Assembly (NCBI GenBank): GCA_011522945.1
Contig: WTHY01000120.1
Span: 28,299 to 43,764, forward strand
Source of the DNA: Alphaproteobacteria bacterium
GTDB taxonomy: Bacteria > Pseudomonadota > Alphaproteobacteria > Puniceispirillales > Puniceispirillaceae
Reading direction: 5' to 3'
Length of the DNA stretch: 15,466 nt
Shown piece by piece: positions 6,753 to 14,600 of this stretch. Numbering within the stretch: the stretch's first letter is position 1; every line of letters starts with the position of its first letter. A program made the position numbers and the translations under genes. Under the pieces are notes generated by a model. It did no database searches, had not been told where the DNA came from, and worked only from the letters and a program-made list of their open reading frames with translations.

Positions 6753-7781
6753 TCAGCCTATCTGATTTGTGATCAGGCTATTTATGTCATCTGCAAATCT
6801 CTGGCGGCTGAAGATCGGATCTTGCAGCCTTGTGATTGCAGCAGATTTCTGTTCTGTAAGAGCGTGTCTATCCGCATCTAGTGCCAGAATAGCCTCTGCC
6901 CATTTTGTGGCCTCTGCAAATGGCAATAGCGGCGCTGTTTTCCCCCTATCTAATATAAGATTTGCCCCAAAGCTCGGACTGGCTAGTATAGCTAGTCCAG
7001 CCTGCATCATTTCAGTTAGGACATATCCATAGGGCTCATCTAGTGAGGGTGAGCAGAAAATATCAGCTGAAGCTGCCAGTTTTGATAGGTCTGCCCAGCC
7101 AATAAGAGATACAGGATTGCCAAGCTCTGCATTTAATTTTGCCAGCATCTTACCCTCTGGCCCTGTGCCGGCAAGGGTAAATTGTAAATTTGGTCTGGTT
7201 GACTTTGCTATAGCTGCAGCCTTTATGAAGAGAGCAAAATTCTTTTTTGCCACCAATCTGCCAGCTGAGATGATATGAAGCGGTGCCCTGCTTGGGCTAG
7301 CATTCTGCAGATCTGCTTTTGTGGCAGGCATATTAGGAATGAAATGGGGAATACAGCTTACCATATCAGCGCCCCAGCCTTTAGCACGGGCGTTATCAAC
7401 ACCATCTGGTGTTAGGCAGATCAAATGGTCTGCGCCAAAAAATTTGGCAGGTTTATCATTATGGCAGACACCAACAACCTGTCTGGCCAAATGGCGTGCT
7501 GCTGCTACCAAAAAGCCATTATGCACAAAGACTAAATCAGCTTGTTTTTGTAGCCGGGCCATTAGTGGTGCAGCTCGGAACAGTAATCTGTCAAAAGTTG
7601 TGAGCTTTCTATGCCAGAGTGCCATCTCCGTTGCGATATCGCGTAGCGCTGCGCTATCTGGTACATGCAAAGTAAGGGAATAGGCTGGATTTTCTGATAT
7701 GACAGCTGCCCAATCACGCAAGGCACGTTGAATACCGCCCGCGCTTCTATCCGCACTTAAAAATGAAATCTCTTTCAGCAT
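6753..7781 (-). CDS. GT4-family glycosyltransferase (GT-B fold)
   Basis: A 342-residue soluble glycosyltransferase. The N-terminal half has a glycine-rich start (SAGGIQRAL, residues 13-21) and the C-terminal half holds the nucleotide-sugar site: ISAGRLVAKKN (171-181), LAGTGPEG (203-210) and the retaining EX7E motif as E249 and E257 in DEPYGYVLTEMM, followed by AGLAILAS. Likely transfers a sugar from an NDP-sugar to an envelope glycan or lipid; acceptor unknown. AAAGG about 6 bases before the ATG supports the start at 7781. It is on the same strand as and 61 bases downstream of the betaine aldehyde dehydrogenase gene, so read-through is possible though the two functions are unrelated. Confidence 0.9.
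   Translation of the reverse strand: MLKEISFLSADRSAGGIQRALRDWAAVISENPAYSLTLHVPDSAALRDIATEMALWHRKLTTFDRLLFRAAPLMARLQKQADLVFVHNGFLVAAARHLARQVVGVCHNDKPAKFFGADHLICLTPDGVDNARAKGWGADMVSCIPHFIPNMPATKADLQNASPSRAPLHIISAGRLVAKKNFALFIKAAAIAKSTRPNLQFTLAGTGPEGKMLAKLNAELGNPVSLIGWADLSKLAASADIFCSPSLDEPYGYVLTEMMQAGLAILASPSFGANLILDRGKTAPLLPFAEATKWAEAILALDADRHALTEQKSAAITRLQDPIFSRQRFADDINSLITNQIG
6755..6779. terminator. Weak candidate terminator hairpin at the lrp/GT4 junction
   Basis: AGCCT (6755-6759) pairs with AGGCT (6775-6779) and the stem continues ATC/GAT after a one-base bulge; an alternative inner stem is CTGAT/ATCAG. It is just 3' of the Lrp stop and within the last codons of the minus-strand gene. 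There is no good T-run on either side (TATTTAT on the plus strand), so termination is only suggested. Confidence 0.25.
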
Positions 7782-7842
7782 AAAGACCTTTAACTCACCA
7801 GCATGTTACCATCTTTTATACGATTACAGGAGATGGCCAATT

Positions 7843-9276
7843 TTATAATTGCACATATGTGGCCTTGACCTGTGTATAGGATTCAATTGCAAATGCAGAG
7901 GCTTCACGCCCAAATCCAGACTGTTTTACACCGCCAAATGGCCAGTCTGGAGGAATGAGGTTGTAGCTATTTATCCAGACATTACCTGCCTCTAGCTGAT
8001 CTGCCACCCGGTGGGCACGTGTTAAATCATTGGTGACGATACCTGCCCCCAAACCAAATTCAGTTGCATTGGCACGTGCAATAGCTTCGTCTTCAGCCTC
8101 AAAGGCAAGGACAGACATGACAGGGCCAAAGATTTCTTCTCTTACTATGCGCATATCATCTGTGCAGTCTGCGAAGATTGTTGGTTCAACAAAATAGCCA
8201 GCCTCAAACCCGTCTGGATGGACCTGTCTGCCACCAACTGCCAATCTGGCGCCCTCCTGTTTGCCGATTTCAATATAGGATAAGACTTTTTCCAGATGTT
8301 GTTGGCTAATCATAGCGCCGACTTGTGTGTCAGCATGCATAGGGTCGCCAAATTTGAGTGTTTTGGTGCGCTCAACAAGCGCCTCAACAAAGCGTGGCAA
8401 CATCTGCTTTTGGACAAAGACACGTGTTGCATTAGAGCATACTTCACCGCTGGTGTAGAAATTGGCATCTAAGGCTGTTTGGACGGCAAGGTCAAAATCT
8501 GCATCGTCAAAAATCAAAAGTGGGGCTTTGCCACCAAGCTCAAGTGTAACTTTTTTCAGGGTGCTTGCAGCCTGTTCCAGAATCAATTTACCTGTATCCA
8601 CGCCGCCTGTGAGTGAAATTTTGGCAATGCCAGGATGTTTGCAAATTGCCTGACCAATTTCATGGTCGCCTTGCAGGACTTGAAACAGCCCATCTGGCAG
8701 GCCAGCTTCTGTCATCAAACCAGCGATATGGTTTGCCACAATAGGTGTTTCCTCAGCCGGCTTCAAAATAAAGGCATTGCCTGTAGCAAGCGCTGGCGCA
8801 GACTTCCAGCAGGCAATTTGTGTTGGATAGTTCCATGCGCCAATTCCGGCGCAGACACCTAGCGGCACTCTTTTTGTATAGCCAAAGGCACCAGGCCAGC
8901 TATGAGATGTGCCTGTTTGCGTGGCTGCCAGAGCACCATAAAAGGCAAATGCCTCAGCGCCACAGGGCACATCGCCAGATACAGCCTCTGACCAGACTTT
9001 TGCCACATCCAATACCTCAGAGCGTGTAAGCGCCTCATTCTCAGCTTCCAACAGACGGGCAACATTATCAAGAATGCGCCCCCGCTCCTGGCCAGAACGT
9101 GCAGCCCAGTCTTTTTGTGCTTCAGCAGCTATGGCTACAGCTTCATCCAGCATTTCCAGGCTGGCCTTTTCTACGCTGGCAATAATCTCACCTGTTGCTG
9201 GGTAGTATTTTTCCATGCATGCCGCATCTACGCGTGGTGCTGGAGCGCCATTTATATAAGACGAAATCCTATCCAT
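7843..9276 (-). CDS. betB: Betaine-aldehyde-dehydrogenase-type NAD(P)+ aldehyde dehydrogenase
   Basis: A 477-residue ALDH-superfamily enzyme, full length. Catalytic residues are visible: nucleophile Cys280 in SGEVCSNATRVFV, general base Glu246 in TLELGGKAPL, Asn149 in GAWNYPTQIACWKSAPA and cofactor-binding Lys172 in LKPAEETP. The WNYP-Q-WKSAPAL and GEVCSNxTRVFV signatures are those of betaine aldehyde and 4-trimethylaminobutyraldehyde dehydrogenases, which oxidise a quaternary-ammonium aldehyde to the betaine. No choline oxidase (BetA) or BetI is next to it, so choline need not be the source. Start ATG at 9276 has CAGG 7 bases upstream and AAGAAGG further up. Divergent from the aldolase-mttB-GATase group, suggesting common control. 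Confidence 0.88.
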   Translation of the reverse strand: MDRISSYINGAPAPRVDAACMEKYYPATGEIIASVEKASLEMLDEAVAIAAEAQKDWAARSGQERGRILDNVARLLEAENEALTRSEVLDVAKVWSEAVSGDVPCGAEAFAFYGALAATQTGTSHSWPGAFGYTKRVPLGVCAGIGAWNYPTQIACWKSAPALATGNAFILKPAEETPIVANHIAGLMTEAGLPDGLFQVLQGDHEIGQAICKHPGIAKISLTGGVDTGKLILEQAASTLKKVTLELGGKAPLLIFDDADFDLAVQTALDANFYTSGEVCSNATRVFVQKQMLPRFVEALVERTKTLKFGDPMHADTQVGAMISQQHLEKVLSYIEIGKQEGARLAVGGRQVHPDGFEAGYFVEPTIFADCTDDMRIVREEIFGPVMSVLAFEAEDEAIARANATEFGLGAGIVTNDLTRAHRVADQLEAGNVWINSYNLIPPDWPFGGVKQSGFGREASAFAIESYTQVKATYVQL

Positions 9277-9571
9277 TTTCAGGCCTGCCTTCTTTGTGAT
9301 GTGTCAGCTCATAGATATTTAGGCCAAGAAGGCCAGAACCATTGTAAAATGTAAAGCCAGAATGGTCTCTCTGTTCGAGTAACGCTAGCATAATTATGTG
9401 CGCATCGCAGCTTCTGAGATGCATGCCCAATAAAGCCCTATGGCTATATATGGATCAAATGCATTTCCTTTAGGGGTGCTTTTTAGCAATGAGGCTTGAT
9501 TAAGTTGTAAAATTAGTCTCACCTATAAGGTTTAACTATCAGGTCATCACAGCCATTTTTTGGGGGAATAT
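9277..9571. other. Divergent control region between betB-type and aldolase-type genes
   Basis: Nearly 300 bases without a gene. It holds a 10-bp perfect palindrome AAATGCATTT (9457-9466) and a second ATGCAT at 9419-9424, forty bases away. GCCAGAA is directly repeated at 9332-9338 and 9356-9362. On the minus strand TACAAT (9341-9346) is a good -10 candidate for the dehydrogenase gene, with a poor -35. No promoter for the plus-strand genes is clear. Confidence 0.4.
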
Positions 9572-10300
9572 ATGGAGTATCCAAATGAGCTTGAGTGTCG
9601 CCGTGATATGGCGGCGATTTTCCGGTGGGTAGCTCGTGAGAAGCTACATGAGGGGATTGCCAACCATTTTTCCTGTGCGCTCTCAGAGGATGGTCAGATA
9701 TTTCTGATGAACCCCTATGGCATACATTTTTCAAAAATTACAGCGAGCGATTTGCTGGTAATGGATACAGCCAACCCACCAGATGTGTCTGATAGTCGCG
9801 TCGATATTACGGCTTGGGGTATTCATGGCGCGATGCATCGTGCCAATCCACAGGCACGCGTTTTGGTGCATTTACACACACATTATGCGACCGCCTTGCT
9901 TTCATTAAAAGACCCGTCCTTGCCTGCGATTGATCAGACAACAGCACGATTTCACAACCGGCTATCCTGGGATTTGGGGTTTGACGGGATGGGGATTGGT
10001 GAAGAGGGTGAACGCCTGTCTAGACTGCTTGGCAATCGCCGAATTTTGATGATGGGGCAGCATGGCATTTTAACAGCAGCTGAGACGCCCTCTCTTGCCT
10101 TTGACCTTGCCTATCATCTTGAGCGTGGATGCAGAACCTATATGACAGCCTTGGCAACGGGGCGCGAGTTGGCTGTGATGTCAGATGACGTTGCTGAAAA
10201 GACAGCACAACAATGGGAAGACTATGATTCTGCCGCTGAGTCACATTTAAAGGCAATCCGTCGCATTCTGGATGAAGAAGAGCCTGATTATTTGCAGTGA
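9572..10300 (+). CDS. Class II aldolase/adducin-fold family protein
   Basis: A 242-residue single-domain protein of the FucA/AraD/adducin fold. Zn-ligand histidines are kept: H100 and H102 in VLVHLHTHYA and H164 in GQHGILTAAE; NHFS (31-34) and HFSKI are further fold signatures. The position of the FucA catalytic glutamate (SSEW) reads ITAW here, so the residue is Ala81; this matches adducin-like members whose reaction is unknown and argues against a classical sugar-phosphate aldolase. ATG at 9572 follows GGGGGA by 4-5 bases; a TTG at 9560 lies inside that site. First gene of a same-strand group with the MttB-family and glutamine amidotransferase genes, 52 bases before the former. Confidence 0.85.
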   Translation: MEYPNELECRRDMAAIFRWVAREKLHEGIANHFSCALSEDGQIFLMNPYGIHFSKITASDLLVMDTANPPDVSDSRVDITAWGIHGAMHRANPQARVLVHLHTHYATALLSLKDPSLPAIDQTTARFHNRLSWDLGFDGMGIGEEGERLSRLLGNRRILMMGQHGILTAAETPSLAFDLAYHLERGCRTYMTALATGRELAVMSDDVAEKTAQQWEDYDSAAESHLKAIRRILDEEEPDYLQ

Positions 10301-10352
10301 TAGGACTCTGAGGGTCGTTATTAATTGAGAAAGACTAGGTTCGGGGACCGAC

Positions 10353-11891
10353 ATGCGTAGAGGAAGACGGCAGGCAGCAGCTACCAGACAAGGTGATGTG
10401 AAACAGATTGCTATCCAGCAATCTCCTTTTACACCGCCGCAAAACCATATGGCGCCTTTACAGCCATTAAGTGATGACCAAATCTCTGCTATTCACGAAA
10501 CTTCCCTTCGGATTATCTCGGAAATCGGCATTGAGGTCATGAGTGATAAGGCACGTACGCTATATCGTGATATGGGCGGGGAGGTTGACGATGCCAGCCA
10601 GATTGTGCGTCTAGACCCAGATATTATATTGGAAAAGATAGCGCTAGCGCCAAGCAAATTTACCCTGACGCCTTGGGACTCAGCACATAGCCTGACGATA
10701 GGGGGCAATCAGCTCAATTTCGGCATGGTATCTGGTGCGCCGAATGTACATGACGCTATTCATGGACGGCGCTCTGGTAATCTGGCTGATTATACAAATT
10801 TCATTAAATTAGGTCAGTCTTTTAACACTATCCATTTTTTCGGTAATCAGACTCTTGCCCCAAATGATTTACCTGTGAATACGCGGCATTTAACGACCAA
10901 TCTCATTAACCTTACACATAGTAGTAAGATATTTCTGAGCATGTCTATCGGGAAAACCCGGGTCCTTGATACAGCTAATATGCTGGCAATTGCCAGAGGT
11001 TTGCCAGTTGAGGCGCTTGCCGACAGCCCAAGCTGTATTACAAATATATCTATCAATTCACCACGTAAATTTGACTCTGAGATGTCTGATGCGGCGATTG
11101 CCCTTGCTGAGCTTGGACAGGCAGTTGTTGTCACACCCTTTACCCTGATGGGGGCGATGACACCAGTGACATTGGCAGCTGCTTTGGCACAGCAAAATGC
11201 TGAGGCCTTATTTGCTATTGCCCTACTACAACATGTGCGTGCAGGTGCGCCTGTGGTCTATGGTGGCTTTACCAGTAATGTGGATATGAAGTCTGGGGCG
11301 CCTGCCTTTGGTACGCCTGAAAATAGCCTTGCAAATATGGCTGGGGGACAGCTGGCACGGCATTATAAGCTCCCCTATCGCACCTCAGCCTGTAGTGCGT
11401 CAAATACAGTGGATGCACAGGCTGTGTGGGAAACACAAATGGCGCTTTGGGGGGCTGCAACAGGGCATGGAAATATGATTTATCATGCAGCTGGCTGGGG
11501 TGAAGGTGGTCTAGTCGCCTCCTATGAAAAACTTGTTGTGGATTGTGAAATGCTTCAGGCCATGACAGCTATGTTGCAGCCTATCCAGTTCGAGGCAGAT
11601 GATTTTGGGTTTGAGGCAATTAAAGAGACATTGCCAGGCGGACATTTCTTTGGCTCAGACCATACTTTGGCGCGCTATCAGACTGCCTTTTACAGCCCAT
11701 TTTTGTCAAATTGGCAAAATCATGAAAGCTGGCAACAGGCTGGCGCAAAAGGGGCAACAGAGCGTGCGACAGATATTTGGCAAGATATGCTGGCTACATA
11801 TGAAATGCCAGGCTTGGCGCAAGATAGAGTTGAGGCGCTTGAGGCCTATGTTGCAAAGCGTTGTGAGGAGATTGGCAGCTCTGACATCTAG
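10353..11891 (+). CDS. MttB-superfamily (trimethylamine/glycine betaine methyltransferase-like) protein, non-pyrrolysine
   Basis: A 512-residue TIM-barrel protein of the MttB family. It has the arginine-rich N-terminus (MRRGRRQAAATRQ) typical of many members, the conserved N-terminal LRIISEIGIEVMSDKAR block, and barrel segments including GAPVVYGGF, FGTPENSLANMAGGQLAR and NTVDAQAVWETQMAL. MttB proper uses a pyrrolysine encoded by an in-frame amber codon; this ORF has none and ends in TAG, so it belongs to the pyrrolysine-free branch that includes glycine betaine:corrinoid methyltransferase MtgB. The substrate is not determined. GGGGA lies 5 bases before the ATG. Its presence opposite a betaine aldehyde dehydrogenase suggests a betaine-like substrate. 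No cognate corrinoid protein is in the window. Confidence 0.9.
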   Translation: MRRGRRQAAATRQGDVKQIAIQQSPFTPPQNHMAPLQPLSDDQISAIHETSLRIISEIGIEVMSDKARTLYRDMGGEVDDASQIVRLDPDIILEKIALAPSKFTLTPWDSAHSLTIGGNQLNFGMVSGAPNVHDAIHGRRSGNLADYTNFIKLGQSFNTIHFFGNQTLAPNDLPVNTRHLTTNLINLTHSSKIFLSMSIGKTRVLDTANMLAIARGLPVEALADSPSCITNISINSPRKFDSEMSDAAIALAELGQAVVVTPFTLMGAMTPVTLAAALAQQNAEALFAIALLQHVRAGAPVVYGGFTSNVDMKSGAPAFGTPENSLANMAGGQLARHYKLPYRTSACSASNTVDAQAVWETQMALWGAATGHGNMIYHAAGWGEGGLVASYEKLVVDCEMLQAMTAMLQPIQFEADDFGFEAIKETLPGGHFFGSDHTLARYQTAFYSPFLSNWQNHESWQQAGAKGATERATDIWQDMLATYEMPGLAQDRVEALEAYVAKRCEEIGSSDI

Positions 11892-12020
11892 CGATTAATT
11901 AGCACCAGGCAGACGCGTGCGCCGGCTGCATTTTTGGCAAGATCTGAGACGCCGCAAGAAGTACTAAACCTGAAATACTAGCAAAGCTCGCAATAGACTT
12001 GTTCGATAAAGGATATCACC

Positions 12021-12878
12021 ATGACATATATTCTAGTGGTTGAAGGTAATAGCCCTGAGCTGGTTACGAAAAGCGCAACGGGAGCTATTTGTGGCGCTGC
12101 AGAACAATATGCAGAGAAATTGCAGCAATTTGCGCCAGAGGTAAAATTTGATATTTGCCGCCCGCATTTCCCAGAATTTCACTTAAGCCAAATTTCCTTT
12201 GAGACATATGCTGGCTTTGCCTTTACTGGCTCTGGGGTCAGATGGTCTGCCTCTGATGAAGAGGCAGCGCCTGCCCGTGCCGTTATGAAAGCTGCTCTGC
12301 AGAGTGGCAAGCCTGTCCTCGGATCATGCTATGGTATGCAGCTCGCAATAGATGTGCTGGGTGGTCGTGCTTCGGCAAATCCAAAAGGTGCTGAGCATGG
12401 TATTGCAGCAAATATTCAGCTTACGGAGGCTGGAGCAGAACATCCACTTTTCTTTGGAAAACCACGTCAGTTTGATGCGCTTTGCATGCATCGTGATGTA
12501 TGCTCAGATCTGCCAGAAGGGGCGGTACTACTTGCCGGGAATGCCCATACAGATATACAGGCTGTAGCTGTTGAACAGGATGGTCTTATATTCTGGGGCG
12601 TGCAATATCATCCTGAGCTGGAATTTGCGCAAATAGCTTCATATTTTCGCCGCTCACAGGTGGAGAGCTTCTCTCAGCCTGAAAGTCTGGCGCATATTAC
12701 TGGATTAGCTAACTTAACCGCAGAGGAAATTGCACGTGATTTTGATAGGCTGCAGGCAGCTAATGATACTACAAAACTTATCTCCAAATATAAGTTATCA
12801 GATGCTCTGCTAGATAGGCATATACATGAGATTGAGTTGAAAAACTGGATGCAGCTTGTGCTTAACTCAGCAGAATAA
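12021..12878 (+). CDS. Class I glutamine amidotransferase domain protein with C-terminal extension
   Basis: A 285-residue protein. Residues 1-210 are a class I GATase fold with nucleophile Cys103 in LGSCYGMQLAIDVLGG and the His197/Glu199 pair in GVQYHPELE, so the triad is intact and glutaminase activity is expected. Residues about 212-285 form a helical extension not found in GuaA- or TrpG-type domains, rich in charged residues and ending in WMQLVL. The ammonia acceptor is unknown; the fold is also used by gamma-glutamyl hydrolases. AAAGGA lies about 8 bases before the ATG. It is 129 bases downstream of the MttB-family gene without an obvious strong terminator between, and its last 17 bases overlap the convergent EamA gene. 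Confidence 0.86.
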   Translation: MTYILVVEGNSPELVTKSATGAICGAAEQYAEKLQQFAPEVKFDICRPHFPEFHLSQISFETYAGFAFTGSGVRWSASDEEAAPARAVMKAALQSGKPVLGSCYGMQLAIDVLGGRASANPKGAEHGIAANIQLTEAGAEHPLFFGKPRQFDALCMHRDVCSDLPEGAVLLAGNAHTDIQAVAVEQDGLIFWGVQYHPELEFAQIASYFRRSQVESFSQPESLAHITGLANLTAEEIARDFDRLQAANDTTKLISKYKLSDALLDRHIHEIELKNWMQLVLNSAE

Positions 12879-13764
12879 TCAGCACAGATAGGCTGAGAAG
12901 GGCGATGGCAATATATTCTGTGCGGCGTATTGTCTCTTTAAAAAATAAACCAGATATCAGTAAAGAGATAACAAGCTCTATCTGACCAATCGCACGTGCT
13001 GGCCCCACATAATGTAGGGCAAATGCCACAAACCATGAAATTGTTGATAGGCTAGAAAATACGCCTATGAATAGGGCAGGTCGCCAAAGCCTAAAGGCAG
13101 AATAGAGCTGGTCTTTTGCTAGAAATAGCATGACGGGTATCATCATGGCTGTTTGTAATATCGTTGCGATAGCAGCTGTCAGGCTAGCACGCATAATATA
13201 ATCATCTGAGATGAGATGGCTGCTAGCAATGCTATAGCAGACGGTTGCGGACCCTAAAAAGGTACCGCTAGATAGGCCTAACAAACCAACTCTACTTGCC
13301 ACACGCTTGACTAAATCTGGCAGATAAAGTGCGCCTTGGGCGCTGCTCAACAGCAAAACTGCAATACAGCCAATAATAATAGCGAGCACGGTATGTAGGC
13401 TCGCAATATAGCCAACTAAGATTGCCTCGAAAATCGCCGCCTGCAAAACTTCTGTTTTTGAAAAGGCAACTCCTGCTGCGAAGTTTCGTAATTGCAACAA
13501 CAATACCAGTGTGATTGTAAACCCGATTTGTAAAAGGCTCGCTAGAAGGACCCAAAACCAGAATGTTACAGGTATGCTAGGAATGGTAGCAGATGTACCA
13601 TAAAGCCAAATGCCCAGCCAGGCACAGCTAAACGGGATAGCATAGCAAAATCGCATAAAACTGGCACCAATTGGCCCTGCTGGAGTTGTCAGGCGCTTCT
13701 GACCAGCGGTGCGCATGGCTTGCGCAGCGGCACCAAGTATCGCCATGAACATCCAAAGTTCCAC
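12862..13764 (-). CDS. EamA/DMT-superfamily permease
   Basis: A 300-residue protein with about ten transmembrane helices arranged as two EamA halves (roughly residues 3-142 and 155-300). Positive residues follow helices in the usual inside pattern, and VGPARAIGQIELVISLLISGLFFKE is the typical last-but-one EamA segment ending with the conserved FKE. Such DMT transporters export or import small metabolites, often amino acids. The substrate is not predictable, though the neighbouring amine-metabolism genes make an amine or amino acid reasonable. It begins with GTG at 13764, supported by GGAG 7 bases upstream. Same strand as, and 53 bases after, the acidic PopZ-like gene, probably one transcript. 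Confidence 0.88.
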   Translation of the reverse strand: MELWMFMAILGAAAQAMRTAGQKRLTTPAGPIGASFMRFCYAIPFSCAWLGIWLYGTSATIPSIPVTFWFWVLLASLLQIGFTITLVLLLQLRNFAAGVAFSKTEVLQAAIFEAILVGYIASLHTVLAIIIGCIAVLLLSSAQGALYLPDLVKRVASRVGLLGLSSGTFLGSATVCYSIASSHLISDDYIMRASLTAAIATILQTAMMIPVMLFLAKDQLYSAFRLWRPALFIGVFSSLSTISWFVAFALHYVGPARAIGQIELVISLLISGLFFKETIRRTEYIAIALLSLSVLIILLS

Positions 13765-13817
13765 CGAAAGACTCCGTTGCTGCGGTTCACTTGTTATTGA
13801 TATTGGTATAAGGCAGG

Positions 13818-14600
13818 TTAGCTGTTGCGAAAGCGCCTTGTGCGAATTTTTTCCCGTTGTGGGGGCGAATACCCTTCATCCTGAAGTGTCTTGCGCACAA
13901 TTGTCCGAACAGCATCAGGCAATTCAGCTTTGAGAACTGAATGCACTTCATCTCGGATCATATCTTTAAGATTGTTGCTGGCTACGCTGGTGTCGCCAAC
14001 GCTGTCTGCAATTTGGTCTGTATTTGTGGTATGATGCTGGTATGCCTCTGAAGGGACGGCCGCAACTGGTGCAGCATTGCGTACGGCGGTTTCAATATCC
14101 TGCATAGCCGCATCCACCTCCCCAGCCTCTAATAGAGTATCGTCTAATTTATGAGGCTCTGGCGCAAATGCAGCATCGGATATAGGGGCTATTTCAAAAG
14201 CTATATCGTCTGTACTGGATGTAAGATCGTCCTCTATATCATTTGCTTCATCTAGCAGACTATGAATCCGAGTTAATAATGCTCCTATATTCGGGGCATC
14301 TGTCTGTTCAGTAGATTGCTGTAGTGCATCTTCGCCATCAGCTGCTAGGGCTGATATTCGATCCATAATGCTAATAATATCAGCAGATGGTTGAACATCC
14401 TCTTCATCCAAATTTGTGGATTCATCGGCGTGCATCATGCTGCCTTTTGGACGAGATGTGATTATAAGCTGTGGTACAGGCGTGGTAGGTGTGTCGTTGT
14501 CGTCATTTGTGGAGTGGACTTGGTTAGCCTCTTCTTTCAGAGACTGAATCGTGCGGACCATCATATCGATTTGGGCTAAGTTATATTCCGACTGTGGCAC
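13818..14600 (-). CDS. Acidic low-complexity protein with PopZ/DUF2497-like C-terminal helix
   Basis: A 260-residue, Asp/Glu-rich, cysteine-free protein with no signal peptide or membrane segment, and a very basic tail (REKIRTRRFRNS). Residues 211-242 form an amphipathic helix pair, LKDMIRDEVHSVLKAELPD then AVRTIVRKTLQDE, which resembles from memory the C-terminal DUF2497 signature of the polar organiser PopZ, though with a shorter spacer. The rest is predicted disordered except for three short related helical motifs near residues 13-27, 79-91 and 109-122 (core R-I-x-S-L-x-x-E-A). GTG at 14600 is supported by GAGG 7 bases upstream; an ATG at 14564 is less likely. Function unproven; a multimerising scaffold role is inference. 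Confidence 0.75.
   Translation of the reverse strand: MPQSEYNLAQIDMMVRTIQSLKEEANQVHSTNDDNDTPTTPVPQLIITSRPKGSMMHADESTNLDEEDVQPSADIISIMDRISALAADGEDALQQSTEQTDAPNIGALLTRIHSLLDEANDIEDDLTSSTDDIAFEIAPISDAAFAPEPHKLDDTLLEAGEVDAAMQDIETAVRNAAPVAAVPSEAYQHHTTNTDQIADSVGDTSVASNNLKDMIRDEVHSVLKAELPDAVRTIVRKTLQDEGYSPPQREKIRTRRFRNS

Noticed and set aside
9115..9354. 79-codon plus-strand frame over the dehydrogenase 5' end
   Set aside because: Antisense shadow of the aldehyde dehydrogenase with no ribosome binding site or homology signal.
10353..11891. Pyrrolysine-containing MttB
   Set aside because: There is no in-frame UAG within the coding region and the ORF is full length without read-through; no pyl genes are seen.
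11892..12020. Terminator between the MttB-family and GATase genes
   Set aside because: GCAG/CTGC around 11920-11930 with a following T5 run gives only a four-base stem with GC-rich but unpaired centre, too weak to call.
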